A stretch of 24,724 nt of DNA, from positions 1 through 24,724 of the forward strand of contig CAYLMH010000021.1 in the NCBI GenBank assembly GCA_964385055.1. The letters run 5' to 3'. The notes under the pieces are model-generated. The model saw nothing but the letters and a program-made list of their open reading frames with translations, had not been told where the DNA came from and searched no databases. The translations under genes and the position numbers were made by a program. Shown piece by piece: positions 5,224 through 13,656 of this stretch; position 1 is the first letter of the stretch, and every line of letters starts with the position of its first letter. The DNA comes from JACRPI01 sp964385055 (GTDB taxonomy: Archaea; Nanobdellota; Nanobdellia; Woesearchaeales; DSVV01).

Positions 5224-7026
5224 TTATTGTATCTTTTTCTCACCAAATCCTTTTGGTGCTGTTCTGTAGACTTCCTGAGATTTGTATAACTGCTGCAAGC
5301 TGATGCCGTTATACAATCTGCCGCTTGCGTAATTGTCTGTTTTGTATGTGCTCAAAAGGCGCGTTGTTAAGTTGAAAAAGGCAAAGCTGATGCCAAGCAA
5401 TACAAACGAAACAACATTTGCCCACGCAGGAAGATGTGCAATGTACATGATTAATGGAAAAAACAATGCGCTGACAAAAAACACGCTGACAAAAAACAGG
5501 TTTTGTAAAATGCGCTGTGATTTTCTGTGGTTCATCATGCGATCAATGCCTGTGAGGACTTTGACAAGTGTTTCTTGGGTGTGGCGGATTTTTTTGTAGA
5601 TCACAACAAGTGAAAGGAGTGTGATAACAACAAAGCCCGCGTGGATCAAATAGATGCTTGTTGAAGAGAGTTCAAATGTCTGTGCAAGACCAATTCCTTT
5701 GTCCCAGCCAACAAAAATGTATGCAAGCAACAACAAGGAAAATCCAGTGCTAAAAAATGCAGTCTTGAATTTGTTTGTCTGAGAATTCTCCGTGTCAATT
5801 TGATCAAAAAAACTGCGAACGTACGATGCAAGCTGTGAAAAGCTGTTGTTCAAATACGTAGGAGTTTTTGTTGCGCTCCAGACATCACTGACGAGATTGC
5901 TTGATGCAACGCTGATGGACATGATCACTGCAGTTGCAAAAATAATGACGGAAGTAATGGTGACAATATCAATGGACATGCCAAAGCCGCTGCTTTGTTT
6001 TGCGATAAGCAAAGCAAATTCTCCGACAGAGATCATTGCGAGGCTGGAAAAAAAGATTTGGTTTCCACGAAAGCCAGCGAAGACATAGCTAACAAGTCCG
6101 ACTGCGATGAATCGAGAGATAATAACCGCAACAAGTAATGCAACAATGAACCATGCATTTGGTGCGATGCTTTTGAAATTCACAAGTGTTCCCATTGCAA
6201 TAAAAAACAAGGAACTGAAAATGAGGGAATATGGAGCGACCGCATGCTCAAATGATTTTGCTTGTGGAAGTGACGCAATGATGCTTCCTGCGAGGAACGC
6301 GCCTGCGCTTGGGGATAAGCCAAGGAAATATGCGAGGATGCTAAAGCCAATGCAAAATCCAAGTGCAAGGAATGTCGTGATATCATCACTGCCGTTTTTG
6401 ATAAGCCATTTGAAAAGATATGAGGAAACGCGAAGCATGATAAAGTATGCGATGAGTAATGTGCTTAATGCGATGATCATATGTTCAACCATTGGAATGA
6501 TACTTGCTTCTGTGCTGTTTTGAAGGCTGGAGAAGAAAATTAATGCAATAACTGCAAGAACATCTTCGATAACAAGAACAGTGAGGAGCAATGGTGTTTC
6601 TTGTCTGTTATACATTGCCTTTTGTTCTAAAACTTTAACAATGACGACGGTGCTGGAGAAAGATAATACTGCACCAGCGAAAATACCGACGATTGGTTCA
6701 TAGCCAAATAATGATGCGGTTTGATACCCAATGAAGAATGCGATTCCTGTTTTGAGGACAGCGATGGTCACTCCTTTGAAACCGAGTTTGACAAGTTTTG
6801 AAAGGTCAAACTCAAGTCCAACAACGAACAATAATAAGATCGCGCCAAATTCAATAATCATGTCGATCCATTCTTGATTGGAAACAATACCTAAAGTGTT
6901 TGGTCCGACGATAGCGCCGACGAGAAGAAGACCAAGGACAGCTGGTTGTTTGAAGCGTTTTGCGATGACACCGCCGACTATTGCGAAGAAGAACAAAATT
7001 CCCAATGTTAACAATTCACTTTCCAT
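5224..7026 (-). CDS. CPA2-family cation/proton antiporter with an unusual C-terminal membrane extension (600 aa)
   Basis: Residues 1-380 form a Na+/H+ exchanger domain of about 12 spans. The landmarks are L-G-x-L-L-V-G-A-I-V-G-P (31-42), F-V-V-G-L-E-F-D (67-74), S-F-S-S-T-V-V-I-V-K-V-L (122-133), the E154-D155 pair in V-L-V-I-E-D (transport residues of the CPA superfamily), S-P-S-A-G-A-F-L-A-G (238-247) and I-S-V-G-E-F-A-L (332-339). It should exchange Na+ or K+ for protons across the cell membrane. Instead of the RCK/TrkA-N domain of KefB-type members there is a linker (about 385-420), about four further hydrophobic segments (425-441, 458-477, 507-530, 535-553) and a hydrophilic tail. The ATG at 7026 follows GAGG about ten bases upstream. 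Confidence 0.88.
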   Translation of the reverse strand: MESELLTLGILFFFAIVGGVIAKRFKQPAVLGLLLVGAIVGPNTLGIVSNQEWIDMIIEFGAILLLFVVGLEFDLSKLVKLGFKGVTIAVLKTGIAFFIGYQTASLFGYEPIVGIFAGAVLSFSSTVVIVKVLEQKAMYNRQETPLLLTVLVIEDVLAVIALIFFSSLQNSTEASIIPMVEHMIIALSTLLIAYFIMLRVSSYLFKWLIKNGSDDITTFLALGFCIGFSILAYFLGLSPSAGAFLAGSIIASLPQAKSFEHAVAPYSLIFSSLFFIAMGTLVNFKSIAPNAWFIVALLVAVIISRFIAVGLVSYVFAGFRGNQIFFSSLAMISVGEFALLIAKQSSGFGMSIDIVTITSVIIFATAVIMSISVASSNLVSDVWSATKTPTYLNNSFSQLASYVRSFFDQIDTENSQTNKFKTAFFSTGFSLLLLAYIFVGWDKGIGLAQTFELSSTSIYLIHAGFVVITLLSLVVIYKKIRHTQETLVKVLTGIDRMMNHRKSQRILQNLFFVSVFFVSALFFPLIMYIAHLPAWANVVSFVLLGISFAFFNLTTRLLSTYKTDNYASGRLYNGISLQQLYKSQEVYRTAPKGFGEKKIQ

Positions 7027-7096
7027 ATCCTACACCCTCGATTTATTGTACATCAGTCCCTTTCAAGCGACAAAATTGTTTTTGTCCCACAACTGA

Positions 7097-7112
7097 TATA
7101 CATTTTTGTATA
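7097..7112 (-). promoter_or_regulatory. Palindrome in the antiporter leader, possible operator or leader hairpin
   Basis: TATACA (7097-7102) and TGTATA (7107-7112) form a 6-bp inverted repeat around TTTT. It lies between the likely antiporter promoter near 7150 and its start at 7026. It could bind a dimeric regulator or fold in the RNA, and chance is possible at this AT content. Confidence 0.25.
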
Positions 7113-7148
7113 CTCGTTTGCTTTTTAGGATATTAATATACGCACTGC

Positions 7149-7158
7149 TTATATATAA
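7149..7158 (-). promoter_or_regulatory. Palindromic TATA box, probably for the antiporter
   Basis: TTATATATAA again, the same ten bases as the box at 2814-2823. On the minus strand it is preceded by AACAAAAGG, a fair BRE, while the plus-strand side is not A-rich, so the minus direction is favoured. Transcription would start near 7128 and give a leader of about 100 bases. Confidence 0.45.
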
Positions 7159-7246
7159 ACCTTTTGTTTTGTGCAGATGTTTTAAGCAGCCAGAAATGGG
7201 CCTTTTAGCTATGTACTCCGAATAAGTAACAACACCAACAGTAACC

Positions 7247-7255
7247 TTTAAATAA
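7247..7255 (+). promoter_or_regulatory. TATA box of the 183-aa gene
   Basis: TTTAAATAA is centred about 29 bases before the ATG at 7280. The transcript would begin within a few bases of the start codon, and no Shine-Dalgarno site is seen. Confidence 0.5.
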
Positions 7256-7279
7256 CACCGCTCAAGACAATAAAGTACG

Positions 7280-7831
7280 ATGACAGAAACAACAGCATTA
7301 GTGCGACTCAGCGATATTGTGGATTATCATGGTGATCCAAGAGATGCGTACAAAGCAGTAGTTTCAGGTCTAGAAAAAGGAACGATTACTACAGCACTTT
7401 CATCGTGGGAAGAAGTGGGCTGTATGCAATACGCAGTTGCTGCAAATTCTCGAGCATGGTATGCTCATCTTGAAGCGCAAGACAATCCTGCTGTTATTGA
7501 GGAAGCGCTTATTCTTCGCCAGCTCTTGCTTGACGCGGCGTTGGAGATGATGGTTACAAGCCTTGATGGTGTTGATCCGCATGATTTGCTGCAGCTCTTG
7601 ACAGAAAAAGTAGCAATAGATCGATTTTATGGAACATTAATTGGACGAAATTTTGAACAGTCTGTTGAAAGATGTCTCCAAGAGGGAGCCCCTGTGGGCG
7701 CAGATGCAGTGGCGTTGCTTCATCTGAAGTTGCGAGAGAGTGCTCGCGCAGTTCCACAGAATCATGTTCTTGCTCATTATGTTGCGGATAATTTTGTTGC
7801 GAGCTATCAAAGAAGATATTCAAATCTTTAA
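7280..7831 (+). CDS. Unknown soluble helical protein (183 aa)
   Basis: No family is recognised. The sequence is mainly helical, with no signal peptide or membrane segment, and contains one Cys near residue 48 and another near 131. Features are an N-terminal M-T-E-T-T-A-L-V-R-L-S-D-I-V-D-Y-H-G-D-P-R, an E-A-L-I-L-R-Q-L-L-L-D-A-A-L-E-M-M helix, the patch D-P-H-D-L-L-Q-L-L (about 99-107), and a C-terminal helix ending Y-Q-R-R-Y-S-N-L. Base composition is normal for the window. The start at 7280 is set by the TATA distance (leaderless). It precedes the surface-protein cluster on the same strand, but a 12-bp inverted repeat and a fresh TATA box separate them, so it is probably a separate transcript. 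Confidence 0.65.
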   Translation: MTETTALVRLSDIVDYHGDPRDAYKAVVSGLEKGTITTALSSWEEVGCMQYAVAANSRAWYAHLEAQDNPAVIEEALILRQLLLDAALEMMVTSLDGVDPHDLLQLLTEKVAIDRFYGTLIGRNFEQSVERCLQEGAPVGADAVALLHLKLRESARAVPQNHVLAHYVADNFVASYQRRYSNL

Positions 7832-7899
7832 TTCTTCTCTCAATAAATTTAGTAAACGTACCAAATAAATAATCCATAAAAAAAGTGCGTTTACTATTC

Positions 7900-7939
7900 C
7901 GCAGACGCAACCAATTTACGACTAGTAGTTGCGTCTGCG
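7900..7939 (+). promoter_or_regulatory. 12-bp inverted repeat upstream of the surface-cluster promoter
   Basis: CGCAGACGCAAC (7900-7911) and GTTGCGTCTGCG (7928-7939) pair perfectly around 16 bases. The repeat is GC-rich in an AT-rich gap and ends 11 bases before the TATA box at 7951. It is the right place for a regulator operator controlling the cluster. Alternatively it is a 3' hairpin of the preceding gene's transcript. Confidence 0.6.
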
Positions 7940-7950
7940 TTATCCAAACC

Positions 7951-7958
7951 TTTATATA
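7951..7958 (+). promoter_or_regulatory. TATA box of the surface-protein cluster
   Basis: TTTATATA with AAACC just upstream gives a predicted start near 7977-7982. This lies past the ATG at 7975, so the message should use the GTG at 8008, which has GGGGAGAT (7997-8004) upstream. Confidence 0.6.
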
Positions 7959-8007
7959 CTTCTTTCCCCAAAAAATGCCCTATCTATACGGGAAAAGGGG
8001 AGATGTT

Positions 8008-10302
8008 GTGAAAAAGAGGGTCATAAATAGTATTTTTCATTCCAAAAGAGCGCAAGTGACTGTGTTTATCATAATCGGGATACTCCTTATTGCGACTGTC
8101 GCCACAATTATTTATTTTCAAACGCAGTTCAAAAAAACACCCACATTCGAGCTTTCTGAAGATCCAGTGACTGCATACATTCAGCAATGTCTCGTTGACG
8201 TCACAGAAGAAGCAGTGCTTTTAGCAGGTCAGCGTGGTGGTTATCTTTATGAAGAAGCATTGAGCGATAAAGAAAAAGAAATTCTTCAGCTCACACCGCT
8301 CAACAGCGATGTCCTCTTGCTCGCGAACGGAAAACAACAACTTCCCTATTGGTATTATCAAAAAGCAGATGGCATTGATCGTGTCGCAATTCCGGAATTA
8401 GAAAAAACAGTTGAAGGAGACAACTCTATTCAAGATCAAATAGAACGATACGTCGAAGAAAAAATGCCAGATTGTCTCAACAATTTTGAAGCGTTAACGC
8501 AAGCAGGATTAGAAATAGAACAAACAGGAGATCTCACTGTCGAAACAACGCTCAACGAAAATAGCGTCGACGTCACTGCAACACTTCCTATAAACATACT
8601 TCAGGAAAGCACAACAACAACGCAAGAATCGTTCTCCGCGCTTGTTCCAGTTGCATTAAAAAAATCATACACGCTTGCAAGAGGAATTGCAGAGCATGAA
8701 CTCGATACGCTTTTCCTCGAACAGCAGACAAGAAATCTCCTTGCAATGTACAGTCAGGTGGATAAAGATTATCTTCCGCCGATGGCAGGTGGTTTAAGAT
8801 TTGAGCCATGCGCGAATCGTGTCTTCTGGTTTTACAATGCCGTTGAGACTGATGTGCAGCAAATGCTTGCAGGAAATATTCCATACCTAAAAATCGCAGG
8901 AACAAACTATGGTGAAATTATAGTTGACAAAAAAATGGAAGCAGATGACGAAACACGAGAACTCAGGCAGGGAGTCTTTGATGGATTCACGCAATATCTC
9001 GATGAACAGCTTCTTGGGGATATGTCTTACGACACCATGACAGCATCGATAAATTATCAAACAAATTATCCGATGGAATTATATTTTGGAAATAATATTG
9101 GCTATGGGCTTCTGCAGCCAGACACATTTGAGATAAATGTGCTCATCGCAAATCTTTGCATGTTTCAATACGATTACCTCTACAATTTGAAATATCCAGT
9201 CGTTGTTTCTGTTGTTGATCCAGAAAGCACAATTGAAGGCAATGCGTTTATTTTCCAATTCCCAATGCAGGTCGTCATTAAAAATAATTATCCAAGAATA
9301 AAATTAAATGACGTGCTCAGAGACGTGTATAGAATCCCAGAAACAACAGACGAGCCAACGTATCAGTGTGATCCAGAGCAACGTCTGAGTGGAGAAAGTA
9401 CAATCACTGTAGAAGATCCAAAAGGAGCACCTGTAGACGGCGCAGTGATTACATTCCAATGCGGTCCAACGTATGTGTATGAGTATGACATAAATGGAAC
9501 AGTAAGCGCAGTGAATAAATTTGCGGATACTTGTCACATGGGAACAACAGATGAAAATGGAGAACTCACCACGACATTCCCTCCATGTATAGGATCTGGC
9601 GTTATTACGGTGCAACATCCAAGTTATGTGGAGAAGAGCGCAGCGACAGGAGACATTGTGCAGGGAAAATCCTTTGAAGAAACAATCATGCTCGACAAAG
9701 TGTATACGAGAGAAATTACAATTCAGAAATATTTCATTGCGCCTCCTGGACCAACAAATGAAGAAGGCATTGGTGTGCATCTCGATGAAGCAGGAAATGT
9801 GATTGCGTGCAATGTGAATATGGATCCAAAAGAATTTTTCGCGTATGAATCCGCAATTATCAGTTTGACAAAACTCGACACAGAGAATGGGATGTTAAAC
9901 GCAGCGCCGATTGCAGTGTATGAAGTTGCGACAGGTGAACCGACCACGCTCGATGTTGCGCCAGGAGAATATTATGTAGACATTATGTTGCTCAGAGAAG
10001 AACGATACATGGGAGAAATGACAATTAAGGCAAATAGTCAATCATTGCAAACCACATCGACTGTTGGAACAGACACGATTTATTATCCAGAGGAAGATGT
10101 GTTAATTCCGCAAACGTTCACTGGCGGTGCGGTGTTCCTGTGGAATGTGACTGCAGCAGAATTAGAAAGCGGAGACGTAATACAATTCAGTGTATTTGAC
10201 GAAGGACCGCCAACAACAGTCGAACAAGTAGGCGCGCCATTATTGCATCGAGAAGCATGCGCGAATCTATTGCCAGAATTAGTAGAGCCGAGCGTGGAAT
10301 AA
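8008..10302 (+). CDS. P1: large surface protein with pilin-like class III N terminus (764 aa)
   Basis: The start GTG 8008 is chosen because GGGGAGAT lies just upstream, the transcript probably begins near 7980, and it puts the landmarks in register with paralogue P2 (16356). In both, A15-Q16 ends the basic leader, the membrane segment is about 17-37, a Cys is at 61, and GGY is at 77-79. The leader K-R-A|Q-V-T-V-F-I-I-I-G fits the archaeal prepilin (class III) cleavage pattern [KR]-[GA]|Q-V. PYWY (113-116) and C156-L-N-N-F are also shared with P2. Residues about 454-575 look like a carboxypeptidase-regulatory-like or Big-type beta domain (V-E-D-P-K-G-A-P-V-D-G-A, T-T-D-E-N-G-E-L). It is extracellular and membrane-anchored, and S1 follows after 5 bases. 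Function unknown; probably part of an envelope or attachment complex. An ATG at 7975 would add 11 residues. Confidence 0.82.
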   Translation: MKKRVINSIFHSKRAQVTVFIIIGILLIATVATIIYFQTQFKKTPTFELSEDPVTAYIQQCLVDVTEEAVLLAGQRGGYLYEEALSDKEKEILQLTPLNSDVLLLANGKQQLPYWYYQKADGIDRVAIPELEKTVEGDNSIQDQIERYVEEKMPDCLNNFEALTQAGLEIEQTGDLTVETTLNENSVDVTATLPINILQESTTTTQESFSALVPVALKKSYTLARGIAEHELDTLFLEQQTRNLLAMYSQVDKDYLPPMAGGLRFEPCANRVFWFYNAVETDVQQMLAGNIPYLKIAGTNYGEIIVDKKMEADDETRELRQGVFDGFTQYLDEQLLGDMSYDTMTASINYQTNYPMELYFGNNIGYGLLQPDTFEINVLIANLCMFQYDYLYNLKYPVVVSVVDPESTIEGNAFIFQFPMQVVIKNNYPRIKLNDVLRDVYRIPETTDEPTYQCDPEQRLSGESTITVEDPKGAPVDGAVITFQCGPTYVYEYDINGTVSAVNKFADTCHMGTTDENGELTTTFPPCIGSGVITVQHPSYVEKSAATGDIVQGKSFEETIMLDKVYTREITIQKYFIAPPGPTNEEGIGVHLDEAGNVIACNVNMDPKEFFAYESAIISLTKLDTENGMLNAAPIAVYEVATGEPTTLDVAPGEYYVDIMLLREERYMGEMTIKANSQSLQTTSTVGTDTIYYPEEDVLIPQTFTGGAVFLWNVTAAELESGDVIQFSVFDEGPPTTVEQVGAPLLHREACANLLPELVEPSVE

Positions 10303-10307
10303 AAACA

Positions 10308-13300
10308 ATGAAACAAAACCGAATCAAACAATTAATCGCACTCTTCATGATCTTCCTCTTTACTTCTCTCCCTGTTGCGTTCGCATCAACAACAATGACC
10401 ATAAACTCCTACGCAGGAAAAGATGACGTCACGGGTTACATCAGTACATACGATGATTATCTTGCAGTGGAAGTTGAAGTCACACCAGATAATGAAACAG
10501 ACACATTCGCGAATTTCTCAGAAGACAATGTTTATGTTAATGTGTTTGGAAAAGAAGAAGCGTTTGATAGTTGCGAACAAGATGGTGATGACTATCTCTG
10601 CACATACACGACAAGCACAGCAGACAGAACAGCGGCAGAAAAAGCACTCACCATCTCAGTAATAGACGACGACAGCACTGTTGCTGTGGAAGAAGAAACA
10701 ACAGTATACATTGATGGAGAAAATCCAACATTCGTAAGCGCAAGTTATCCAAGTTATTTCACCGATGCAGTAAACATTTCTGTTGAACTGGAAGATGAAG
10801 CGTGCACTTCTTGTGACAGCGCAGTATGCAGCGGTTTCGATCGCTTAGAAATATGGATGAACAACACGATCAAACAAAATAATTCAATAAATGGCGAGCC
10901 AGGAGATTGTGATTATGAAACTGTTTTTGAAACATCAGTCACTGATCTTGGGGCAAGTGAAGGTGCGCAGCAAATATGTCTCTATGTGTATGATAATGTA
11001 CAAAACACGAACAAACGTTGCAGCAGTATTACTGTCGACAGCCAAGGACCATCTATTTCCACATCATCCTTCGTCATAAAAGATGACAACGAAAACCCTA
11101 TTGAACATATCAGCGATGCGGCAATTCATGCGACAATTTCTGTCAACATCACAGAAACAGGTGCTGGATTAGACACAAGCAGAGTCTATGCGAATCTCTC
11201 CAGTCTCAACGATGAAATAGAAGAAGATTATGATGAGATGGAAGCTGCGTGTGATGAATATGAAGATGGTTTGTTCATTTGTTCATGGGATATCTATGTA
11301 GACACAGCAGAAACAAGTGCGACTGTAAAAATCTATGCAGAAGATAATGCGGGAAACAGCAATACTCTCACAAAAACAGTAGGATTTATTGAAGATAGTA
11401 CCGCGCCAATTGTGGTAAGTCTCACTTCTGCGTTTGATGATTATTTCAATGCAAAGAATAATACACTCACCTTAGAAATTCAAGAAGATGGAAGCGGTTT
11501 TGATGATCTCAATGTATATCTTGATTTGAATGAATTACAATTAGGAAGTAAGCAAGCAGATTCTTGTTCGCAGTCAGGCACAAGTTGGTATTGTTATTGG
11601 GAAAGCTTTGCGATTCCAAGTTCAGTGTCGCATGGAGAAAATATTGATATTCTGCCAGATGTGGTGACAGATGATGCAGGCAATGATTTTGACAGCACAA
11701 CAGGGGAGGAAATATCATTTGTCTACGATGAAGAAGCGCCGGTGTTCTTGAACGTCACGATGGGTGCGTTGGGAAGAGAAGCAGATGTTATTACAGAAGG
11801 TGATGTCGTCTACATACTCGCGTATCTCGAAGAAGATGTCAGTGGACTTGATACAAGTAATGTTCTTGCAGATTATAGCGCGTTTGAAGACAGCAATGAA
11901 AACGAAGCAGCGTCGTATTGTACAGAAGTCAATGATAATATTTGGGAATGTTATTGGGAATACACAGGCGCGCTTGATACAGGAGAAGATGTCGAGCTCA
12001 CGATGATCGCGACAGATAATGCAGGCAACACAAAAGACAGCGATGACGATGATGTGGTCGCAGAAAGTCATGTAGTGAGCGTTGTTGAAGGAGAAGTAGA
12101 TTATTGGGATGCAGAAGCAGACGTTGATGATCTTCCGTACTTGAATCCAAACTTCTTGTATTTCACGAGCAGTGGCACGATTATTCGATTGGACACAGAA
12201 CTAGAATCTGCGTCAGGAACAGTTCCGTACATTCATGCATATCAAATTCAATCCTGTCAAGCAGGAGTGTTCCTTGCGGAAAATCAGACAGCTGCAGTAA
12301 GTATGTATGACGCAGCGATTGTCGGACAATATTATTATGATACAGCAGACAAGAGCGAGAAATATGCGCTCGTCAACATTCCGTCGTTCTTTTATGGAAA
12401 AGTAAATATGACCGTGAGTGAAGGAAGTACAATCGAAATTACTTGTACTGCGACAGTCACGCAGGCGCGATCGATGTACGCGGATATTTATTCGCCAGAT
12501 GAAGAAGTAAATATTACTACTTCTGTTCCGTTGATGGGTGGTTTGTATACAGAGCCAAGTCTTGCGTCAGTGGATAAAATTCAGACAATGGCGAAATTTA
12601 TTGAAACATTAGGAGCAATTACAAAATTCCTTGGAACATGGACAGAATGGGGAACAAAGATTTGCAGTCCAATTAACGGCGTTCGTGTGATTGCGAATAA
12701 TTTAGTCACGATATTGAAAGCAGTAAACACATTGGCAGTTGGAGAAGCGACAGGTTTAGTTGCGGGCGGCGTCAAAGTCACAAATACACTAAATAATGTG
12801 TGGTATGGATATTATTCGAAAACAGAAGTGGACTCTGCAAAAGGAGAAGGCATAGATCAGAAGCCTATTGTTGATAAAAGCGGGAAGACGCTTGGATATG
12901 AAAATCAATATAGCAGTGGCAGTACTCCATTCTCAAACAAATACAAGATGCTTAGTTTAGGATACCTTTGCGACACTGTCCTTTGCGAAAGTTGTTCAGA
13001 AAACTGGAACGAATTATTGTTGAAAGGAAAAAGTGGAGAAATTGAACAACAAGGTGGCTATATCGGCGGAGAATGGGTTCCTGATCTTCTTGGAACGACA
13101 TTCACCTTCCCCTTCAACCCTCGAGAAAATCTTGTGATTGCGTTAGTCTGTAATCCTCCTTGTGTGCCAGGATTATACGCGCAGCTGAATGTCTATTATC
13201 AGATTTTGATTGCGTACAATACGTGTTTGAACATCGCGGTTGCGAAAGGCGAAGATGTCATGCAATGTGAACAATTTCTCAGCGCGCAGATTTGTCAGAA

Positions 13301-13652
13301 TGTCGTGAATGCGTTTTTCTGGCATTGGTTTTATGGATTGAAAGATTTTGTGGTGGCGAATGCAGTTGGAAAAGTCTTCGACTTTTTGAGAGACACTGTA
13401 TTTGAGTGTGCACCGACGGGAGAAGATACTGCTGAAAATCCATTGTCATTATGCAGTACATGGCGCAGCATTATGGCATTGACGACAATAGTCACCACAG
13501 TGGTCGATACAGTAAATACTGTACAAGGCTTGTTTAACATGAATTGGAATCTCACAGGCAATCAAACCTCTGAAGAACAGCAGGAAGAGTTAGAAGGAGA
13601 TGTTGAAACAAGTATTGGCGATCAGTTAGGAACAACGCCAACGTATGGGTAG
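10308..13652 (+). CDS. S1: secreted Ig-like repeat protein with C-terminal cysteine domain (1114 aa)
   Basis: The ATG at 10308 gives a clean signal peptide (hydrophobic core about 9-25, ending L-P-V-A-F-A) of the same form as that of S2. About five Ig-like repeats follow (28-137, 138-244, 247-363, 366-474, 477-590). Boundaries recur as D-x-x-x-P, an inner motif as S-G-[LF]-D, and an end as A-x-D-N-A-G-N. Several carry a close Cys pair (89/98, 315/325, 420/429, 538/548). Residues about 740-1000 contain the cysteine domain shared with S2: C888-D-x3-C893, N-P-x-E (937-940), then C948, C952, C973, C987, C996. It is extracellular, very probably disulfide-bonded and perhaps adhesive. It follows P1 by 5 bases and has no ribosome site, so it is translated from the same message. 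Confidence 0.82.
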   Translation: MKQNRIKQLIALFMIFLFTSLPVAFASTTMTINSYAGKDDVTGYISTYDDYLAVEVEVTPDNETDTFANFSEDNVYVNVFGKEEAFDSCEQDGDDYLCTYTTSTADRTAAEKALTISVIDDDSTVAVEEETTVYIDGENPTFVSASYPSYFTDAVNISVELEDEACTSCDSAVCSGFDRLEIWMNNTIKQNNSINGEPGDCDYETVFETSVTDLGASEGAQQICLYVYDNVQNTNKRCSSITVDSQGPSISTSSFVIKDDNENPIEHISDAAIHATISVNITETGAGLDTSRVYANLSSLNDEIEEDYDEMEAACDEYEDGLFICSWDIYVDTAETSATVKIYAEDNAGNSNTLTKTVGFIEDSTAPIVVSLTSAFDDYFNAKNNTLTLEIQEDGSGFDDLNVYLDLNELQLGSKQADSCSQSGTSWYCYWESFAIPSSVSHGENIDILPDVVTDDAGNDFDSTTGEEISFVYDEEAPVFLNVTMGALGREADVITEGDVVYILAYLEEDVSGLDTSNVLADYSAFEDSNENEAASYCTEVNDNIWECYWEYTGALDTGEDVELTMIATDNAGNTKDSDDDDVVAESHVVSVVEGEVDYWDAEADVDDLPYLNPNFLYFTSSGTIIRLDTELESASGTVPYIHAYQIQSCQAGVFLAENQTAAVSMYDAAIVGQYYYDTADKSEKYALVNIPSFFYGKVNMTVSEGSTIEITCTATVTQARSMYADIYSPDEEVNITTSVPLMGGLYTEPSLASVDKIQTMAKFIETLGAITKFLGTWTEWGTKICSPINGVRVIANNLVTILKAVNTLAVGEATGLVAGGVKVTNTLNNVWYGYYSKTEVDSAKGEGIDQKPIVDKSGKTLGYENQYSSGSTPFSNKYKMLSLGYLCDTVLCESCSENWNELLLKGKSGEIEQQGGYIGGEWVPDLLGTTFTFPFNPRENLVIALVCNPPCVPGLYAQLNVYYQILIAYNTCLNIAVAKGEDVMQCEQFLSAQICQNVVNAFFWHWFYGLKDFVVANAVGKVFDFLRDTVFECAPTGEDTAENPLSLCSTWRSIMALTTIVTTVVDTVNTVQGLFNMNWNLTGNQTSEEQQEELEGDVETSIGDQLGTTPTYG

Positions 13653-13656
13653 AAAA

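Noticed and set aside
7975..7977. ATG at 7975 as the start of P1
   Set aside because: It lies at or before the transcription start predicted from the TATA box at 7951, has no ribosome site, and breaks the exact register with P2. The GTG at 8008 fits all three better.
9304..9780. Minus-strand frame of 158 codons
   Set aside because: Lies wholly inside P1, and its Cys/His/Trp-rich product is typical of a shadow frame.
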